Shown: positions 50,618 through 60,300 of the stretch, one piece after another | Layout: the number at the start of each line of letters is the position of its first letter | Numbering within the stretch: the stretch's first letter is position 1 | Assembly (NCBI GenBank): GCA_947627175.1 | Contig: CANQVA010000003.1 | Location: forward strand, 1-64,000 | Origin: an uncultured Ruminococcus sp. | GTDB taxonomy: Bacteria; Bacillota; Clostridia; Oscillospirales; Ruminococcaceae | Length of the DNA: 64,000 bases | Reading direction: 5' to 3' | Notes under the pieces: generated by a model | The model's input: the letters and a program-made list of their open reading frames with translations, nothing else | What the model was told of the DNA's origin: nothing | The model's database searches: none | Made by a program: the position numbers and the translations under genes

Positions 50618-50811
50618 AAGCCGAACACCGTTTTTACTTTTTCAAACAAATCCCCTATTTCATCTACTATAACAATAAGTACAACTATAAGCCCCGCAAG
50701 AGTTGTCATCATTGCTTGTTCTTCACGTTCCGCACGTTTCAGAACAAGATTAAGCACAGCAACAATAATTCCCGTTCCGGCAATTTTAAAAATCAAATCA
50801 ATGTCCATCAT
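50611..50811 (-). CDS. spoIIIAC: stage III sporulation protein SpoIIIAC
   Basis: 66 residues and two hydrophobic helices: MDIDLIFKIAGTGIIVAVLNLVLKRAEREEQAMMTTLAG is the standard SpoIIIAC sequence. SD AAAGGAAG. Confidence 0.95.
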   Translation of the reverse strand: MMDIDLIFKIAGTGIIVAVLNLVLKRAEREEQAMMTTLAGLIVVLIVIVDEIGDLFEKVKTVFGLW

Positions 50812-50828
50812 CTTCTTCCTTTCGTGCT

Positions 50829-51332
50829 TTAAATTACAAGTATTCCGACCATTACTCCGAACAGCATACCGACACTTCTATAAAGTTTCCCTTTCTGTAA
50901 ATATGTTTCATAACGTCTTTTTTCCAGTGTTACAGCCGTTTCTTCAAGTGCATTTATAGAGGCAATCTGACCTTCAATATCACTCCTGCCCAATATTTCC
51001 CCGAAATCACATAAAAGTCTTTTTTCATCATCAGGAAAATTTTGTGAATTTACAGCTTTTTTCCATATCTCATGAAAATTGTCGCTTTCGCTGTAATGTT
51101 CGGGAATTTCATTTAAAAATGTAAGTCTGCAAAGCTGTCTGTTTTGTCTTAATTCCGAACTTAAAGAATACACATCAATTGCACGGCATCTTATGAGCAT
51201 AGCAGAATCCATAAACATCTCTCTGATACTGCGACAAAGTTCAAGTTCTGTTTTAAGACGTTCAGAAAATGAAATTCCTGCAATTCCCCCGGCAGTGAAA
51301 AACAAAACCGCCGCAACAATCCTAAAAAGCAT
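50829..51332 (-). CDS. spoIIIAB: stage III sporulation protein SpoIIIAB
   Basis: 167 residues with an N-terminal helix, a GspF-like cytoplasmic helical domain (ERLKTELELCRSIREMF...LCDFGEILGRSDIEGQ) and a C-terminal helix (GVMVGILVI). It overlaps spoIIIAA by 11 nt. Confidence 0.94.
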   Translation of the reverse strand: MLFRIVAAVLFFTAGGIAGISFSERLKTELELCRSIREMFMDSAMLIRCRAIDVYSLSSELRQNRQLCRLTFLNEIPEHYSESDNFHEIWKKAVNSQNFPDDEKRLLCDFGEILGRSDIEGQIASINALEETAVTLEKRRYETYLQKGKLYRSVGMLFGVMVGILVI

Positions 51333-52245
51333 TTTTCAGCCTCCTGATTTCCCTTACTTTGCCGGGAAAACAGCTTCCCTCCAGAAAAACCGCATAATCA
51401 AAAACACCCGTTTCAATAAGAGGTTTTACAGCAATACGTTTCATAAGATTTTCATAATTTTCTGCATGAACAGTTGCCGCAAAATTCACACCGCATCCGA
51501 ACGCCTGCAAAATTGCATCTGAATCTTCTTTTTCAGAAATTTCGTCACAGAAAATCATGTCAGGGGAAAGCGTCCGCACCGCCGAAATAATTCCGGCTGA
51601 ACGTTTACAACCTACAAGTATATCAGTTGAAACTCCGACATCGTTTTCAGCAATTCCGCCGTATGAAGAAGAAATTTCATTGCGTTCATCAATAAGCGAT
51701 ACTTTTAAACTGTTTCCGCAAAGTCTGCACAAATCACGCAGAACAGTAGTTTTCCCTGAATTTACCCCTCCGCATATAAGTACACTGCTGCGGTCAGGAA
51801 AAATTTTTTCAAAAATCTGTGCTGAACAGTTTTTTACACAACGTGCAATACGGAAATTCAGCGAACTGAAATTATTTATAGTTTGTCCGGCTGTATCTGA
51901 ATAAGTTCCCGCAACGCCTACACGTATTCCGCCTTTCAGTACAAAATATCCCTCGTGCAGTTCCCTTGTACAACTATAGACTGAAAAATGACAAAGTTTT
52001 TCAACAATCTGTCTTATTTCAGATGCAGTTACCGCAACACATTCAGAATCACTGTAATTATCCGTAAGTTTTCCGTTTTTTGTCAGATATTTTATCTTAT
52101 CCGGATAAACATACGATACAGCACGTTCACATCTGAGACGTATTTCTGTTGCTTTTTTCTCATCAGCATTTACCGCCTGCATGGCTGTCCGTACAGATTC
52201 CGTTACATAAGACGAAATTATTTCATAGCTTGTACTGTCCGTCAT
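51322..52245 (-). CDS. spoIIIAA: stage III sporulation protein SpoIIIAA (ATPase)
   Basis: About 307 residues, a GspE/VirB11-like secretion ATPase. Walker A is LICGGVNSGKTTVLRDL and Walker B SPDMIFCDEIS. It is thought to drive the SpoIIIA-SpoIIQ channel. The ATG at 52245 follows SD AAAGGAGTG; a GTG six codons upstream is unlikely. First gene of spoIIIA. Confidence 0.95.
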   Translation of the reverse strand: MTDSTSYEIISSYVTESVRTAMQAVNADEKKATEIRLRCERAVSYVYPDKIKYLTKNGKLTDNYSDSECVAVTASEIRQIVEKLCHFSVYSCTRELHEGYFVLKGGIRVGVAGTYSDTAGQTINNFSSLNFRIARCVKNCSAQIFEKIFPDRSSVLICGGVNSGKTTVLRDLCRLCGNSLKVSLIDERNEISSSYGGIAENDVGVSTDILVGCKRSAGIISAVRTLSPDMIFCDEISEKEDSDAILQAFGCGVNFAATVHAENYENLMKRIAVKPLIETGVFDYAVFLEGSCFPGKVREIRRLKNAF

Positions 52246-52265
52246 TATAAACACTCCTTTCACTT

Positions 52266-52295
52266 AATCATATTCATTCAACGTTCTCAATATTA
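52266..52295 (-). promoter_or_regulatory. candidate SigE promoter of spoIIIA
   Basis: Reading the minus strand, AATATT (52294-52289), a 17-bp interval counted from its ATA, and GAATATGATT (52275-52266) resemble the ATA...ATAnnnT pattern of sigma-E promoters. It lies about 20-50 nt upstream of spoIIIAA and next to the terminators of the preceding operon. Confidence 0.35.
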
Positions 52296-52296
52296 C

Positions 52297-52317
52297 AAAA
52301 AAAAGACGCAAAGCGTC
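52297..52317 (-). terminator. second terminator of the ABC transporter operon
   Basis: Stem GACGC/GCGTC (minus strand GACGCTTTGCGTC) followed by eight T, immediately after the first terminator. Confidence 0.85.
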
Positions 52318-52323
52318 CATAAA

Positions 52324-52352
52324 CAAAAAAACAGCACACCGAAGTGTGCTGT
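52324..52352 (-). terminator. first terminator of the ABC transporter operon
   Basis: Minus strand ACAGCACAC-TTCG-GTGTGCTGT followed by seven T: a 9-bp stem on a TTCG tetraloop. Confidence 0.92.
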
Positions 52353-52364
52353 AATTTTTTAAAA

Positions 52365-53276
52365 TTATTCCTTTACACCACCAAGTGCAACACCTGCAAT
52401 GATGAACTTTGAAAGACAAATGTATGCAATGATAATCGGAATGATACCGAGTGCAATACAAGTGTAAATCATACCATAGTCAGCAGTTTTCTGTGATGAC
52501 TGAAGAATACCGAGCATCATAGGAAGTGTACGGAGGTTTGTTGTACCGCCCTTGTTGGGGTCGATAAGAATCATGTTAGGTGTATAGAAGTTGTTCCAGC
52601 TTGCGATGAATGCGAAAATTGCCTGTACAGCGATAGCGGGCTTCATCATAGGAATAGCTATCTGAAGGAATGTTCTAAATTCACTGCATCCGTCAATACG
52701 TGCAGCCTCAACAATAGCCTGTGAGAATGATGACTTCAGATAAGAAACCATGAAGTATACTACCGCAGGTGCTGCAACAGCCGGAATAATAAGCGGAATG
52801 AATGAGTTTGTAAGACCGAGTGTAATCATGAACTTTACAAAACCGGCAGAAGTTACTTGTACAGGAACCATCATTACAAGAAGAATAGCTGTATAAGCAG
52901 CATCTTTAAGTTTAAATTCATAAACACGTATACCATATGCTGTCATTGCTGAGAAGAAAACAGTCAGGAAAGTTGAACAACCAGTAATAATCAAGCTGTT
53001 TTTGTAACCAATCATAAGACTGAAGTCTTCTGATGTTTTAACACTGAGGTTTTTAACGTTTTCACCGAAATGACTACTCGGAACGAAAAGTTTTCCAAGA
53101 CCTGTCATACTGATAATTTCGTTATGCGACCTTGTTGCGTTAAGAATAAGAATGTAAATAGGAAGCAGACATATAATTGTAAGGATAATCAGCCATACCA
53201 GAATTATAGTTGATTTAATTTTAAGACTTCTGGTATAATTTTCCTGGTCTCCGTAAGTTGCTTTCATTTTGCTCAT
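52365..53276 (-). CDS. carbohydrate ABC transporter permease (MalG type)
   Basis: 303 residues with six membrane helices and the EAA loop EAARIDGCSEFRTFLQIAIPMMKPA, as in CUT1-family inner-membrane permeases. It overlaps the upstream permease by 4 nt (ATGA) and has SD GGAGG. The sugar is unknown. Its partner ATPase is not in the operon. Confidence 0.93.
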   Translation of the reverse strand: MSKMKATYGDQENYTRSLKIKSTIILVWLIILTIICLLPIYILILNATRSHNEIISMTGLGKLFVPSSHFGENVKNLSVKTSEDFSLMIGYKNSLIITGCSTFLTVFFSAMTAYGIRVYEFKLKDAAYTAILLVMMVPVQVTSAGFVKFMITLGLTNSFIPLIIPAVAAPAVVYFMVSYLKSSFSQAIVEAARIDGCSEFRTFLQIAIPMMKPAIAVQAIFAFIASWNNFYTPNMILIDPNKGGTTNLRTLPMMLGILQSSQKTADYGMIYTCIALGIIPIIIAYICLSKFIIAGVALGGVKE

Positions 53277-54382
53277 ATACTAAGACCTCCAAACTGTTTA
53301 TTCTTTGCTTTCTGCTGTTTAATAAGTTCTTTACGTTCCTTTTTCTTTCTGTGTTCATCTTCATCACGGTTAATGCGGAAGATAATAGCACCAAGAACAG
53401 CAGTGATAATGAAGAGTATAACTGAAGCCGCACCTGAATAACCGTAGGACGGTTCAATTGAACCACTGTGGAATTTATCGTAGATATAAACAGCAATTGT
53501 TTCGATATTGTCGATACGTGCACCTTCTTTTGAAGTTGTGAAGAGGTAAGGCATATCGAACATCTGGAGACCACCAATCATAGAAGTTATGACTGTATAA
53601 ACAAGAATCGGGCTGAGGAGCGGAACTGTGATTTTGATAAATGTCTGACCGCTTGACGCACCGTCGATGCTTGCAGCCTCGAACAGTGACGGGTTAATAC
53701 CCATAATACCTGACATAAGCATAATCATTGTATTACCGAACCACATCCATGTCTGAATAAACATAACAATTATACGTGGAGGCCATACTACTTTATCAGG
53801 GATATTTTTTGTCATGTTGAAAAAATCGCCGTCTTTGAGTACACCGAGAGATCTACCAATGATAGTAGCTGCCGAATAGTTTGTATCAGCACAAAGCTGA
53901 AGGAAAAGTACAGCTATTGAAGCAGCAGTAATGATATTAGGCATATACATTATTACCTTGAAGAAACCTTTTCCCGGAATCTTGAGTTTTGCATCTGTAA
54001 ACCAGACAGCGAGTGAAAGTGAAAGTGCAATCTGCGGTATAAAGTTACCGAACCAAAGAATAATAGTATTCTTCAGACATCTTACGAAATGTTGATGCTG
54101 TACATCAATAGACATAAGTTCTTTTGCAGCTGCCTTTACTTCCTTATCTGCACTAAGAAGGTCACTCTTGTTATAAGGGTGACTGAAAAGAAGGTCGCTG
54201 AAATTCTGAAAACCGACCCATGAATCGCCTGCACTCTGATTTCCCTTAAAAGCAAGAATAAAGGTGTAAATCAAAGGCCATAACTGGAAAAAGCAATAAA
54301 CAATAAAAAACGGTAAAATAAATATGTAACCATATTTAGCATAGCTGATTGATTTTATTCTGCTCTGAGCAGATGATGCCAT
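53273..54382 (-). CDS. carbohydrate ABC transporter permease (MalF type)
   Basis: About 369 residues, starting MASSAQSRIKSISYAKYGYIFILPF with SD AAAGGG. EAA loop EAASIDGASSGQTFIKITVPLLSP. A long periplasmic-side insertion (about residues 50-130) precedes the permease core, and the tail is highly charged (RINRDEDEHRKKKERKELIKQQKAKNKQ). A 12-bp hairpin lies between this gene and the binding-protein gene. Confidence 0.9.
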   Translation of the reverse strand: MASSAQSRIKSISYAKYGYIFILPFFIVYCFFQLWPLIYTFILAFKGNQSAGDSWVGFQNFSDLLFSHPYNKSDLLSADKEVKAAAKELMSIDVQHQHFVRCLKNTIILWFGNFIPQIALSLSLAVWFTDAKLKIPGKGFFKVIMYMPNIITAASIAVLFLQLCADTNYSAATIIGRSLGVLKDGDFFNMTKNIPDKVVWPPRIIVMFIQTWMWFGNTMIMLMSGIMGINPSLFEAASIDGASSGQTFIKITVPLLSPILVYTVITSMIGGLQMFDMPYLFTTSKEGARIDNIETIAVYIYDKFHSGSIEPSYGYSGAASVILFIITAVLGAIIFRINRDEDEHRKKKERKELIKQQKAKNKQFGGLSI

Positions 54383-54417
54383 ACACACACACACCCTTTC
54401 GTAATATTTAAACAAGT

Positions 54418-54447
54418 GCCGATGGAACACGAACCTGTCCCACCGGC
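54418..54447 (-). promoter_or_regulatory. intercistronic hairpin between binding-protein and permease genes
   Basis: GCCGGTGGGACA pairs with TGTTCCATCGGC over 12 bp (two G-T wobbles) around a 6-nt loop, with no T run. Typical of stem-loops that stabilise the upstream mRNA or reduce expression of downstream permeases. Confidence 0.75.
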
Positions 54448-54472
54448 AATAAACTTAGGACTTAACTAAATA

Positions 54473-55999
54473 TTACTGAAGGTCAGGAATATCTGCTGAA
54501 ACCTTTTCCATGAATGCAATCTGAGTATCTTCCCATGATGCACCGCCTTCAAGGTACTGAGACTGAACTGTGTCAATGAAGTCTGTCTTGATAGTAGCGT
54601 CATAAGGAGTGATAAGACCGTTAAGGTCAATCTTCTGAGCGTTCTCATGGAGAACTTCAAAATAGTTCTGACCAGCGAGAAGGTTTGTAACGTAATCGTT
54701 CGGGTTTTCACCTGAATCAACGATTTCCTGCATTACAACTGTATTGTTGCAGTATTCAGGCTTGCTGAGAGCGTATTCCTTAATCTGGTCTTTGTCAACT
54801 GTGAACGTATAGATGAATGACTGAGCCTCTTCAGCGTTATCTGTAGCAGGATTAACAACAATCCATGTACCGCCCCAGAAGTAAGGAGAAGGACCCTGGC
54901 AAACATTCCACTTACCGTATGTTGCACCATCTTCACCGCCGGCTGCCTGAGCAAGGATAGAGTCACCGAAGCCCCATGTTGATACGAAGAAGCCCATTGC
55001 ACTATCGTCCTGACCTGAAGCATACCATGAAGCATCCCACTGAGGATTCTTTGTTACGCCACCGCAGTCCCAAAGTCTCTTAGCATAATCAGCAAATTCT
55101 TTACATGAATCGTCAACTTCGAGAGCGTTGTCAACAACCCACGGAGTTGTACGGCTTGCTGCGAATACCTGCCACATACCGCCGAGAGTATCAGCAAGAG
55201 CTGTCTTTCCGCCTGACTGTTCAGCAATATCTTCAGCAGTTGTTACGAAGCTTTCCCAGTCGCCAATCTTAGCCTGCATTTCTTCAGGACTTGTTACGCC
55301 AAGATACTGTTCAGCAAGGTCTGTTCTGTAAGCAAAACCGCCTGCTGCTGCCTGCCATGAAACGCCCTTACGAACGCCGTTTGAATCCTTACCGATTTCA
55401 TCTGTGTAAGCATAGATATCAGCAAAGTTATCATCTGAGAAACCGAGCTGTTCAAGGGGAGCTGTTCTTGTATCATCGTTGATGTACTTGAGAGCCCAGT
55501 CAGCTTCACAGAAATAAACGTCGAGGTCTGAACCGTCATTGAAGAGAGCGTCATACTTTTCAGATGCCTGACCGCCGCCTACATCGAAGTTGATGAAGTT
55601 TACCTTGTCATCAGAAGTACCTGTTGTAGCCTTCCACTGGTCAAGCATAGCCGGTACGTCATCAGCATTCCAAGCTGCAACTGTGAATGTGTCACCGCCT
55701 GTAGCAAGTGAAATTTCGCCGAGTTCAGTAGAAGCACTGCCGCCTGATGATGCGGGAGCATCTGCCTCTGATTCTTCGCCACTTGCTTCAGCATCGGAAG
55801 ATTCCTCAGCATCGGAAGATTCTTCAGCTTCTGATTCTTCAGCAGAAGTTTCTTCAGCAGAAGATTCCTCAGCACTGCTTTCAGGAGCAGTAGATGATGC
55901 TGTAGATGGGCTGCTTTCATCTTCGCCACAGCTTGCAAATGCACCAGTAGCCATAGCAAGTGTAGCTACTAAAGCTAATGTTCTTTTAAGTGTGTTCAT
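54473..55999 (-). CDS. ABC transporter substrate-binding lipoprotein (extracellular family 1)
   Basis: 508 residues. Signal peptide with lipobox FASC, then a Ser/Glu/Ala-rich linker of about 70 residues built from SSDAEES-type DNA repeats, then a bilobed solute-binding domain (FTVAAWNADDVPAMLDQWK... through KVSADIPDLQ). It delivers a carbohydrate to the downstream permeases. SD AAGGAGG. Confidence 0.9.
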   Translation of the reverse strand: MNTLKRTLALVATLAMATGAFASCGEDESSPSTASSTAPESSAEESSAEETSAEESEAEESSDAEESSDAEASGEESEADAPASSGGSASTELGEISLATGGDTFTVAAWNADDVPAMLDQWKATTGTSDDKVNFINFDVGGGQASEKYDALFNDGSDLDVYFCEADWALKYINDDTRTAPLEQLGFSDDNFADIYAYTDEIGKDSNGVRKGVSWQAAAGGFAYRTDLAEQYLGVTSPEEMQAKIGDWESFVTTAEDIAEQSGGKTALADTLGGMWQVFAASRTTPWVVDNALEVDDSCKEFADYAKRLWDCGGVTKNPQWDASWYASGQDDSAMGFFVSTWGFGDSILAQAAGGEDGATYGKWNVCQGPSPYFWGGTWIVVNPATDNAEEAQSFIYTFTVDKDQIKEYALSKPEYCNNTVVMQEIVDSGENPNDYVTNLLAGQNYFEVLHENAQKIDLNGLITPYDATIKTDFIDTVQSQYLEGGASWEDTQIAFMEKVSADIPDLQ

Positions 56000-56319
56000 T
56001 AGATTTTTCCTCCTTAAATATGTATATTATATTTCAGATAAATATAATATGTAAAATAAAATGGATAATGATAAAGTATTGATTTGTTTCACTAAGAATA
56101 CTACCGCCCGATGAATGTACTCACCGCTTCCCTTTATCCTGTGAAACCGATGACTTACAAAAAGCAAACAGTAAACCGTCAGAAGCTCCTGAAACAGAAA
56201 CCATTTCCGGAGCATATGTATTTCGGCATAAGTACCGGTACAACACCTACACGTCTTCACATACTGCGGACTAATTGCTTTTGTAATTAAAATATACATT
56301 ATTTTTCGTCTAAAGTCAA
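56000..56319 (-). promoter_or_regulatory. promoter and 285-nt leader of the ABC transporter operon
   Basis: TTGACT (56319-56314), 17-bp spacer, TATATT (56296-56291) on the minus strand. The expected transcript start is near 56284, leaving an unusually long untranslated leader before the ATG at 55999. It contains arms such as GCTCC/GGAGC; no known riboswitch class is recognised. A 90-codon open frame inside it has no ribosome binding site and is probably not a gene. The next 160 bases (to 56480) hold no feature I can see. Confidence 0.55.
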
Positions 56320-56480
56320 TGCTTTATATCGTTCTTTAATATTTTTTGGACATATTGTACACTTTCAACACTGTTTTATTGTCAATATTAACATAAATAA
56401 TAGCATAAATCTCGAAAAGTTACAAATCGGTAAAAAAGAAATTCACACTTATGCACTATTATTGAAGTCATCTTTTAGAC

Positions 56481-57323
56481 CTATTGCCCAACTGTTACAA
56501 ATTTTACCAACTCTGCCACTTGTTTTTGGTCAAGTTTTTCAAGATACAAAAGTTCATAAACATTTGAAAAACCATTAAGCCCCTCACGCAGTGTTATAAT
56601 ATCTTGTGCAATTTGCTCATCAACATTTGGCAACAGCATAAGTAATTCAATATCTGCCGTGTTTATATTTATAGGGGCACAATTTTCAAGAGTCAATTCG
56701 GGTTCTGTTTCTTCTTCAGCAGTCATTTCGGGAATTGTTTCAGGTTCTTGATATTCTTCTACAGGTTCTTCAACTTCTTCAACAATTTCCGAATTATAGT
56801 CATAAATTGGATTCTGAACATAGATATGTTCACGGATTTTTTCAAATTTTGCCTCACCTATTCCGTAAACGTTCATTATTTCTTCTATGTTATTGAAACC
56901 GCCGTTTTCATTGCGATAATTTATAATTGCCTCTGCTGTCACTTCACCGATGCCGTCAAGACACATAAGTTCTTCAATTCCTGCTGTATTTATATCAATG
57001 TAAATTTCTTCATAATCATTGTATACGGGTTCAGTTTCTGTAATTTCCTGATTTTGATTTGTGGAAATTGACGAAACTGTTGTAACTGTCGTTTCTGTTG
57101 TTGTAACAGTCGTTTCTGTAGTTGTCTTTTCAGAAAATTTTACTGTTGTCTGAATTATCTCTGTTTTTGGAATCTCTGTATCAGTAACTTCTGCTGTTTC
57201 AGTATTTATAACTGTAATTTTTATTTCGTCATCTGATTTCATATCAGATGTAATTACAAGAACAGCTGTACATATGAATAAAATAATTGATGCAATCAGA
57301 CAGACAATTCCTTTTTTATACAT
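56481..57323 (-). CDS. secreted/anchored helix-hairpin-helix protein (ComEA-like)
   Basis: 280 residues. An N-terminal helix anchors it; residues 40-100 are Thr/Glu-rich. Two ComEA-type HhH modules follow: [35 protein letters not shown] and a second, less canonical one starting [25 protein letters not shown]. ComEA binds incoming DNA outside the membrane in competence; the tandem domain is unusual in length. SD AGGA; it follows the protease stop codon by 3 nt, so it is likely co-transcribed. Confidence 0.85.
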   Translation of the reverse strand: [280 protein letters not shown]

Positions 57324-57326
57324 TGA

Positions 57327-60300
57327 TTATTTCCTGATTCCCTTAACAGACTGTTCCGCATAATAAATAAGTATAGCTGCTGCGTCTACTGTATCAATCA
57401 GACCGTCGCCGTTATATTCTGCAACGAGGAGTTTATCCGCATCAATCGTACCATTTCCACCTGTGGAAAGGTTTGCGTAATGAATAAGTACTTGAGTTGC
57501 ATCTACTGCATCTACAAGACCATCGCCATTTACGTCGCCTTTCTGAAAAAATGTCATCAAAGTACATTGAGATGCAAAAGAATCATTTGTTGAAGAATAT
57601 CTTAAAGCATATGGTTGTCCGGTTTCAAGTTCTGTGTCTGTTGACCATGAAGAAGATAAAATTTTTTTCAGTTCGTCCCTGTCGCTTATTCCTAAACGAT
57701 TTCCAATAATTTCAGCATATTTTTCTGAATCGGAATATCCCCATTCTTCCGCCTGTACGGACAATATATTTTCGTCAGCCTGTTCAGGCAATGCTATTTC
57801 ATAGGCGTATCCGTCAAGATGTGACTTGCCGTTTTCAGTTACAAATTCAGGGAGTTTGTCGGGTGCTTTACCTGCTTCGGGAATATGTACAGTAAGCGGT
57901 TCACTTGCAAACATATTATTTCCTGCAAGTATTTTAAATGTAATTGTTTCTCCCGGAATAACTCTAAACGCCTTGTTCATAACCATACCGGAATTTATCC
58001 ATGTGCCGTCAATAAGTCTTTTTTCTGCGGAAACATAGTTCGATTCACGTGGATTTTCCTCTACGGAATAAACAAGCTGTTCAGCCGTTTCATTCGGTAT
58101 AAATCCAAGAGTTTCATAATAATAGTCCGTTTCAAGTTCGGGCAATACAGCACGTTCGGGAACTTTACATATAATTTCTTCCTGACTGTCTTCATTTTTT
58201 ACAATGACATTCTGCCCTGCATAATCTCCTACATAGTCACCCTGATTTAATGTTATTCCGTCCTCGGTTGTCACTGTAAAGCCTGACGAAAAATTAACAG
58301 TTTCTGTTGAAAGATTGAATAATATCGGACTTTTTTCTACTTTCAGAGTAACTGTATCGGAAAGTTTTCCCTCTTGTGAAAGTTCAAATGTAATAATATT
58401 TTCACCGTATGAAAGAATAACATCATCAGTATATTCGGAATTATCAATTTCAATTCCGTTCATTTTAACGTCTGCACCCGTTACAGGATAAAATTGAACT
58501 GAATTATAAGTATCGGGAACATTTAAAATATATTCATTGTCACTTATTTTTTCGGCTTTGAGATAAACTTTTGTTGAATTATTATATGCGATTATATCAT
58601 TAAATTCAGCTTTTGCAGGCGTGTAAGTTCTTTCACTGAATACGCCCGGTGAAGTATATGCTGAAATTGTCGTTTTCTCATTTATAGCTATAGGTTCTGT
58701 ATACGGAACATATTCCGAACCGTTTAAAGATACTGATATTTCATTTCCGTCCGTTGAATAAAGTGAAATTTTTTCATCTGTCGGAACTTCTCCCGAAATA
58801 TGTGAAAATTTGACTGTTCCCGACGGATTCCCGAATGCTTTCAGTGAAATATTTCCGACTTCTATATGAAGTTCTCCCGATGCAAAAAGCATTTTATAAT
58901 ACTCATACAAAGTATCAGCCTCTTCAAGTTCTTCAGTATCAGACGGCAAAAGACCATCATAAAGTTCAGTTTTCAGCATTTCCAGAATAACAGCCTTTTC
59001 TTCATCGCTATAAATATAACCCTCATCGCCTGCATCAGACCATGTTTTACCGTCTACACTGAAAAAACTTTCATTTTTTCCTGTATGCTGTTCTATCTGT
59101 TCATGTGTAGAAAATGCTCCTATATCAGTTATTTCGCCCGTTTCGCTGTCTACTATAAACATACTCGATTCAACAGGTATTACATACAGATTGTTTTCGC
59201 AAGTGAGTTTTACAACAACGCTGAACTTCTCCCCTGCTTTCACAGGAACACTTTCGTCAAGTTCAATAGTATGATACCCCGTAATATCTTCCGTGCCGTA
59301 AGTAACAGCGGAATATGTTTCTGAAGAAACAGGGTCTGATTCGTCCTGAAGATTTGTATACACAGTTACTTCATAATCCGTGTTTGCATTCTCAAAATAA
59401 GTAGAAACTGCATCAATCTGCATATCTTCCTCAGCAGTAAAAATATCTGCCATATATGAGGAATTACTCTGTTCACCTAAATTTTCATCATAGGCAGAAA
59501 GAATTTGAGTAGGAACAAATGTATCATGATGATAATTTACCGAATAATTATTTTTGTCACCCAGTTCATAAACTGCAAACTGACAAAGACTTGCATCATC
59601 ATATGAAATCCAAAAATAACCGTCATCGCCGTAATCATATCCCCAACTGTTTTTTACAAGCCATGCACCGTCATGTTCAGGTTGTATTGTAAAATTTGAT
59701 GCAGGGAAATTATCGTCCCAGCCCGCAATAGTAACAGCGTGATTTGCAAATCTCGGTTTTCTTTTGCTGTTTACGCAGTTATATTCATAGTTGTAAGAAT
59801 AAGAGTTATCATAATAAAATGAAACATCAATTGAATTTCCATTATATACAAACTGTTTTACAAGGGCATTCACATCGTCAGCATTACTTCTGTCACTGTT
59901 AAAGTCAAACATATAAGCATCTTCAAGATGATAATCACTCTGATACTTCATATCCTGTACATTGTCAGCATTATTAAAAAACTCCTCATCACCGTAAGGT
60001 AGTTTGCTTTCATATACAGGCCCTATCCATTGTGACCAGAGATTCGCAACAACGGCAGTTGAACCGCCCCAGTCAAGCTGTTCAAAAGTACTTCCGGCTT
60101 CTGTTTCAATCTGTTCATCACCGAAATAAGGATAATATGCTGTATGAAATTCTGAAAGATTTACAGACGGGTCTGAATTTATTACGCCTGATTCCGCACT
60201 TGAAGCAGATGAATGTGTCCAACACGTCCCATAAGCTCCCTGGTCTTTTACAGAAGTTATTGTCCCCTCATAACGCATATCAAAACTTTCAGGCATTACC

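Noticed and set aside
55739..55900. Short tandem repeats as a possible CRISPR array
   Set aside because: They encode the Ser/Glu-rich linker of the binding protein and lack regular spacers.
56027..56299. 90-codon open frame in the ABC operon leader
   Set aside because: No SD, composition unlike the neighbouring genes, and it spans the predicted untranslated leader.
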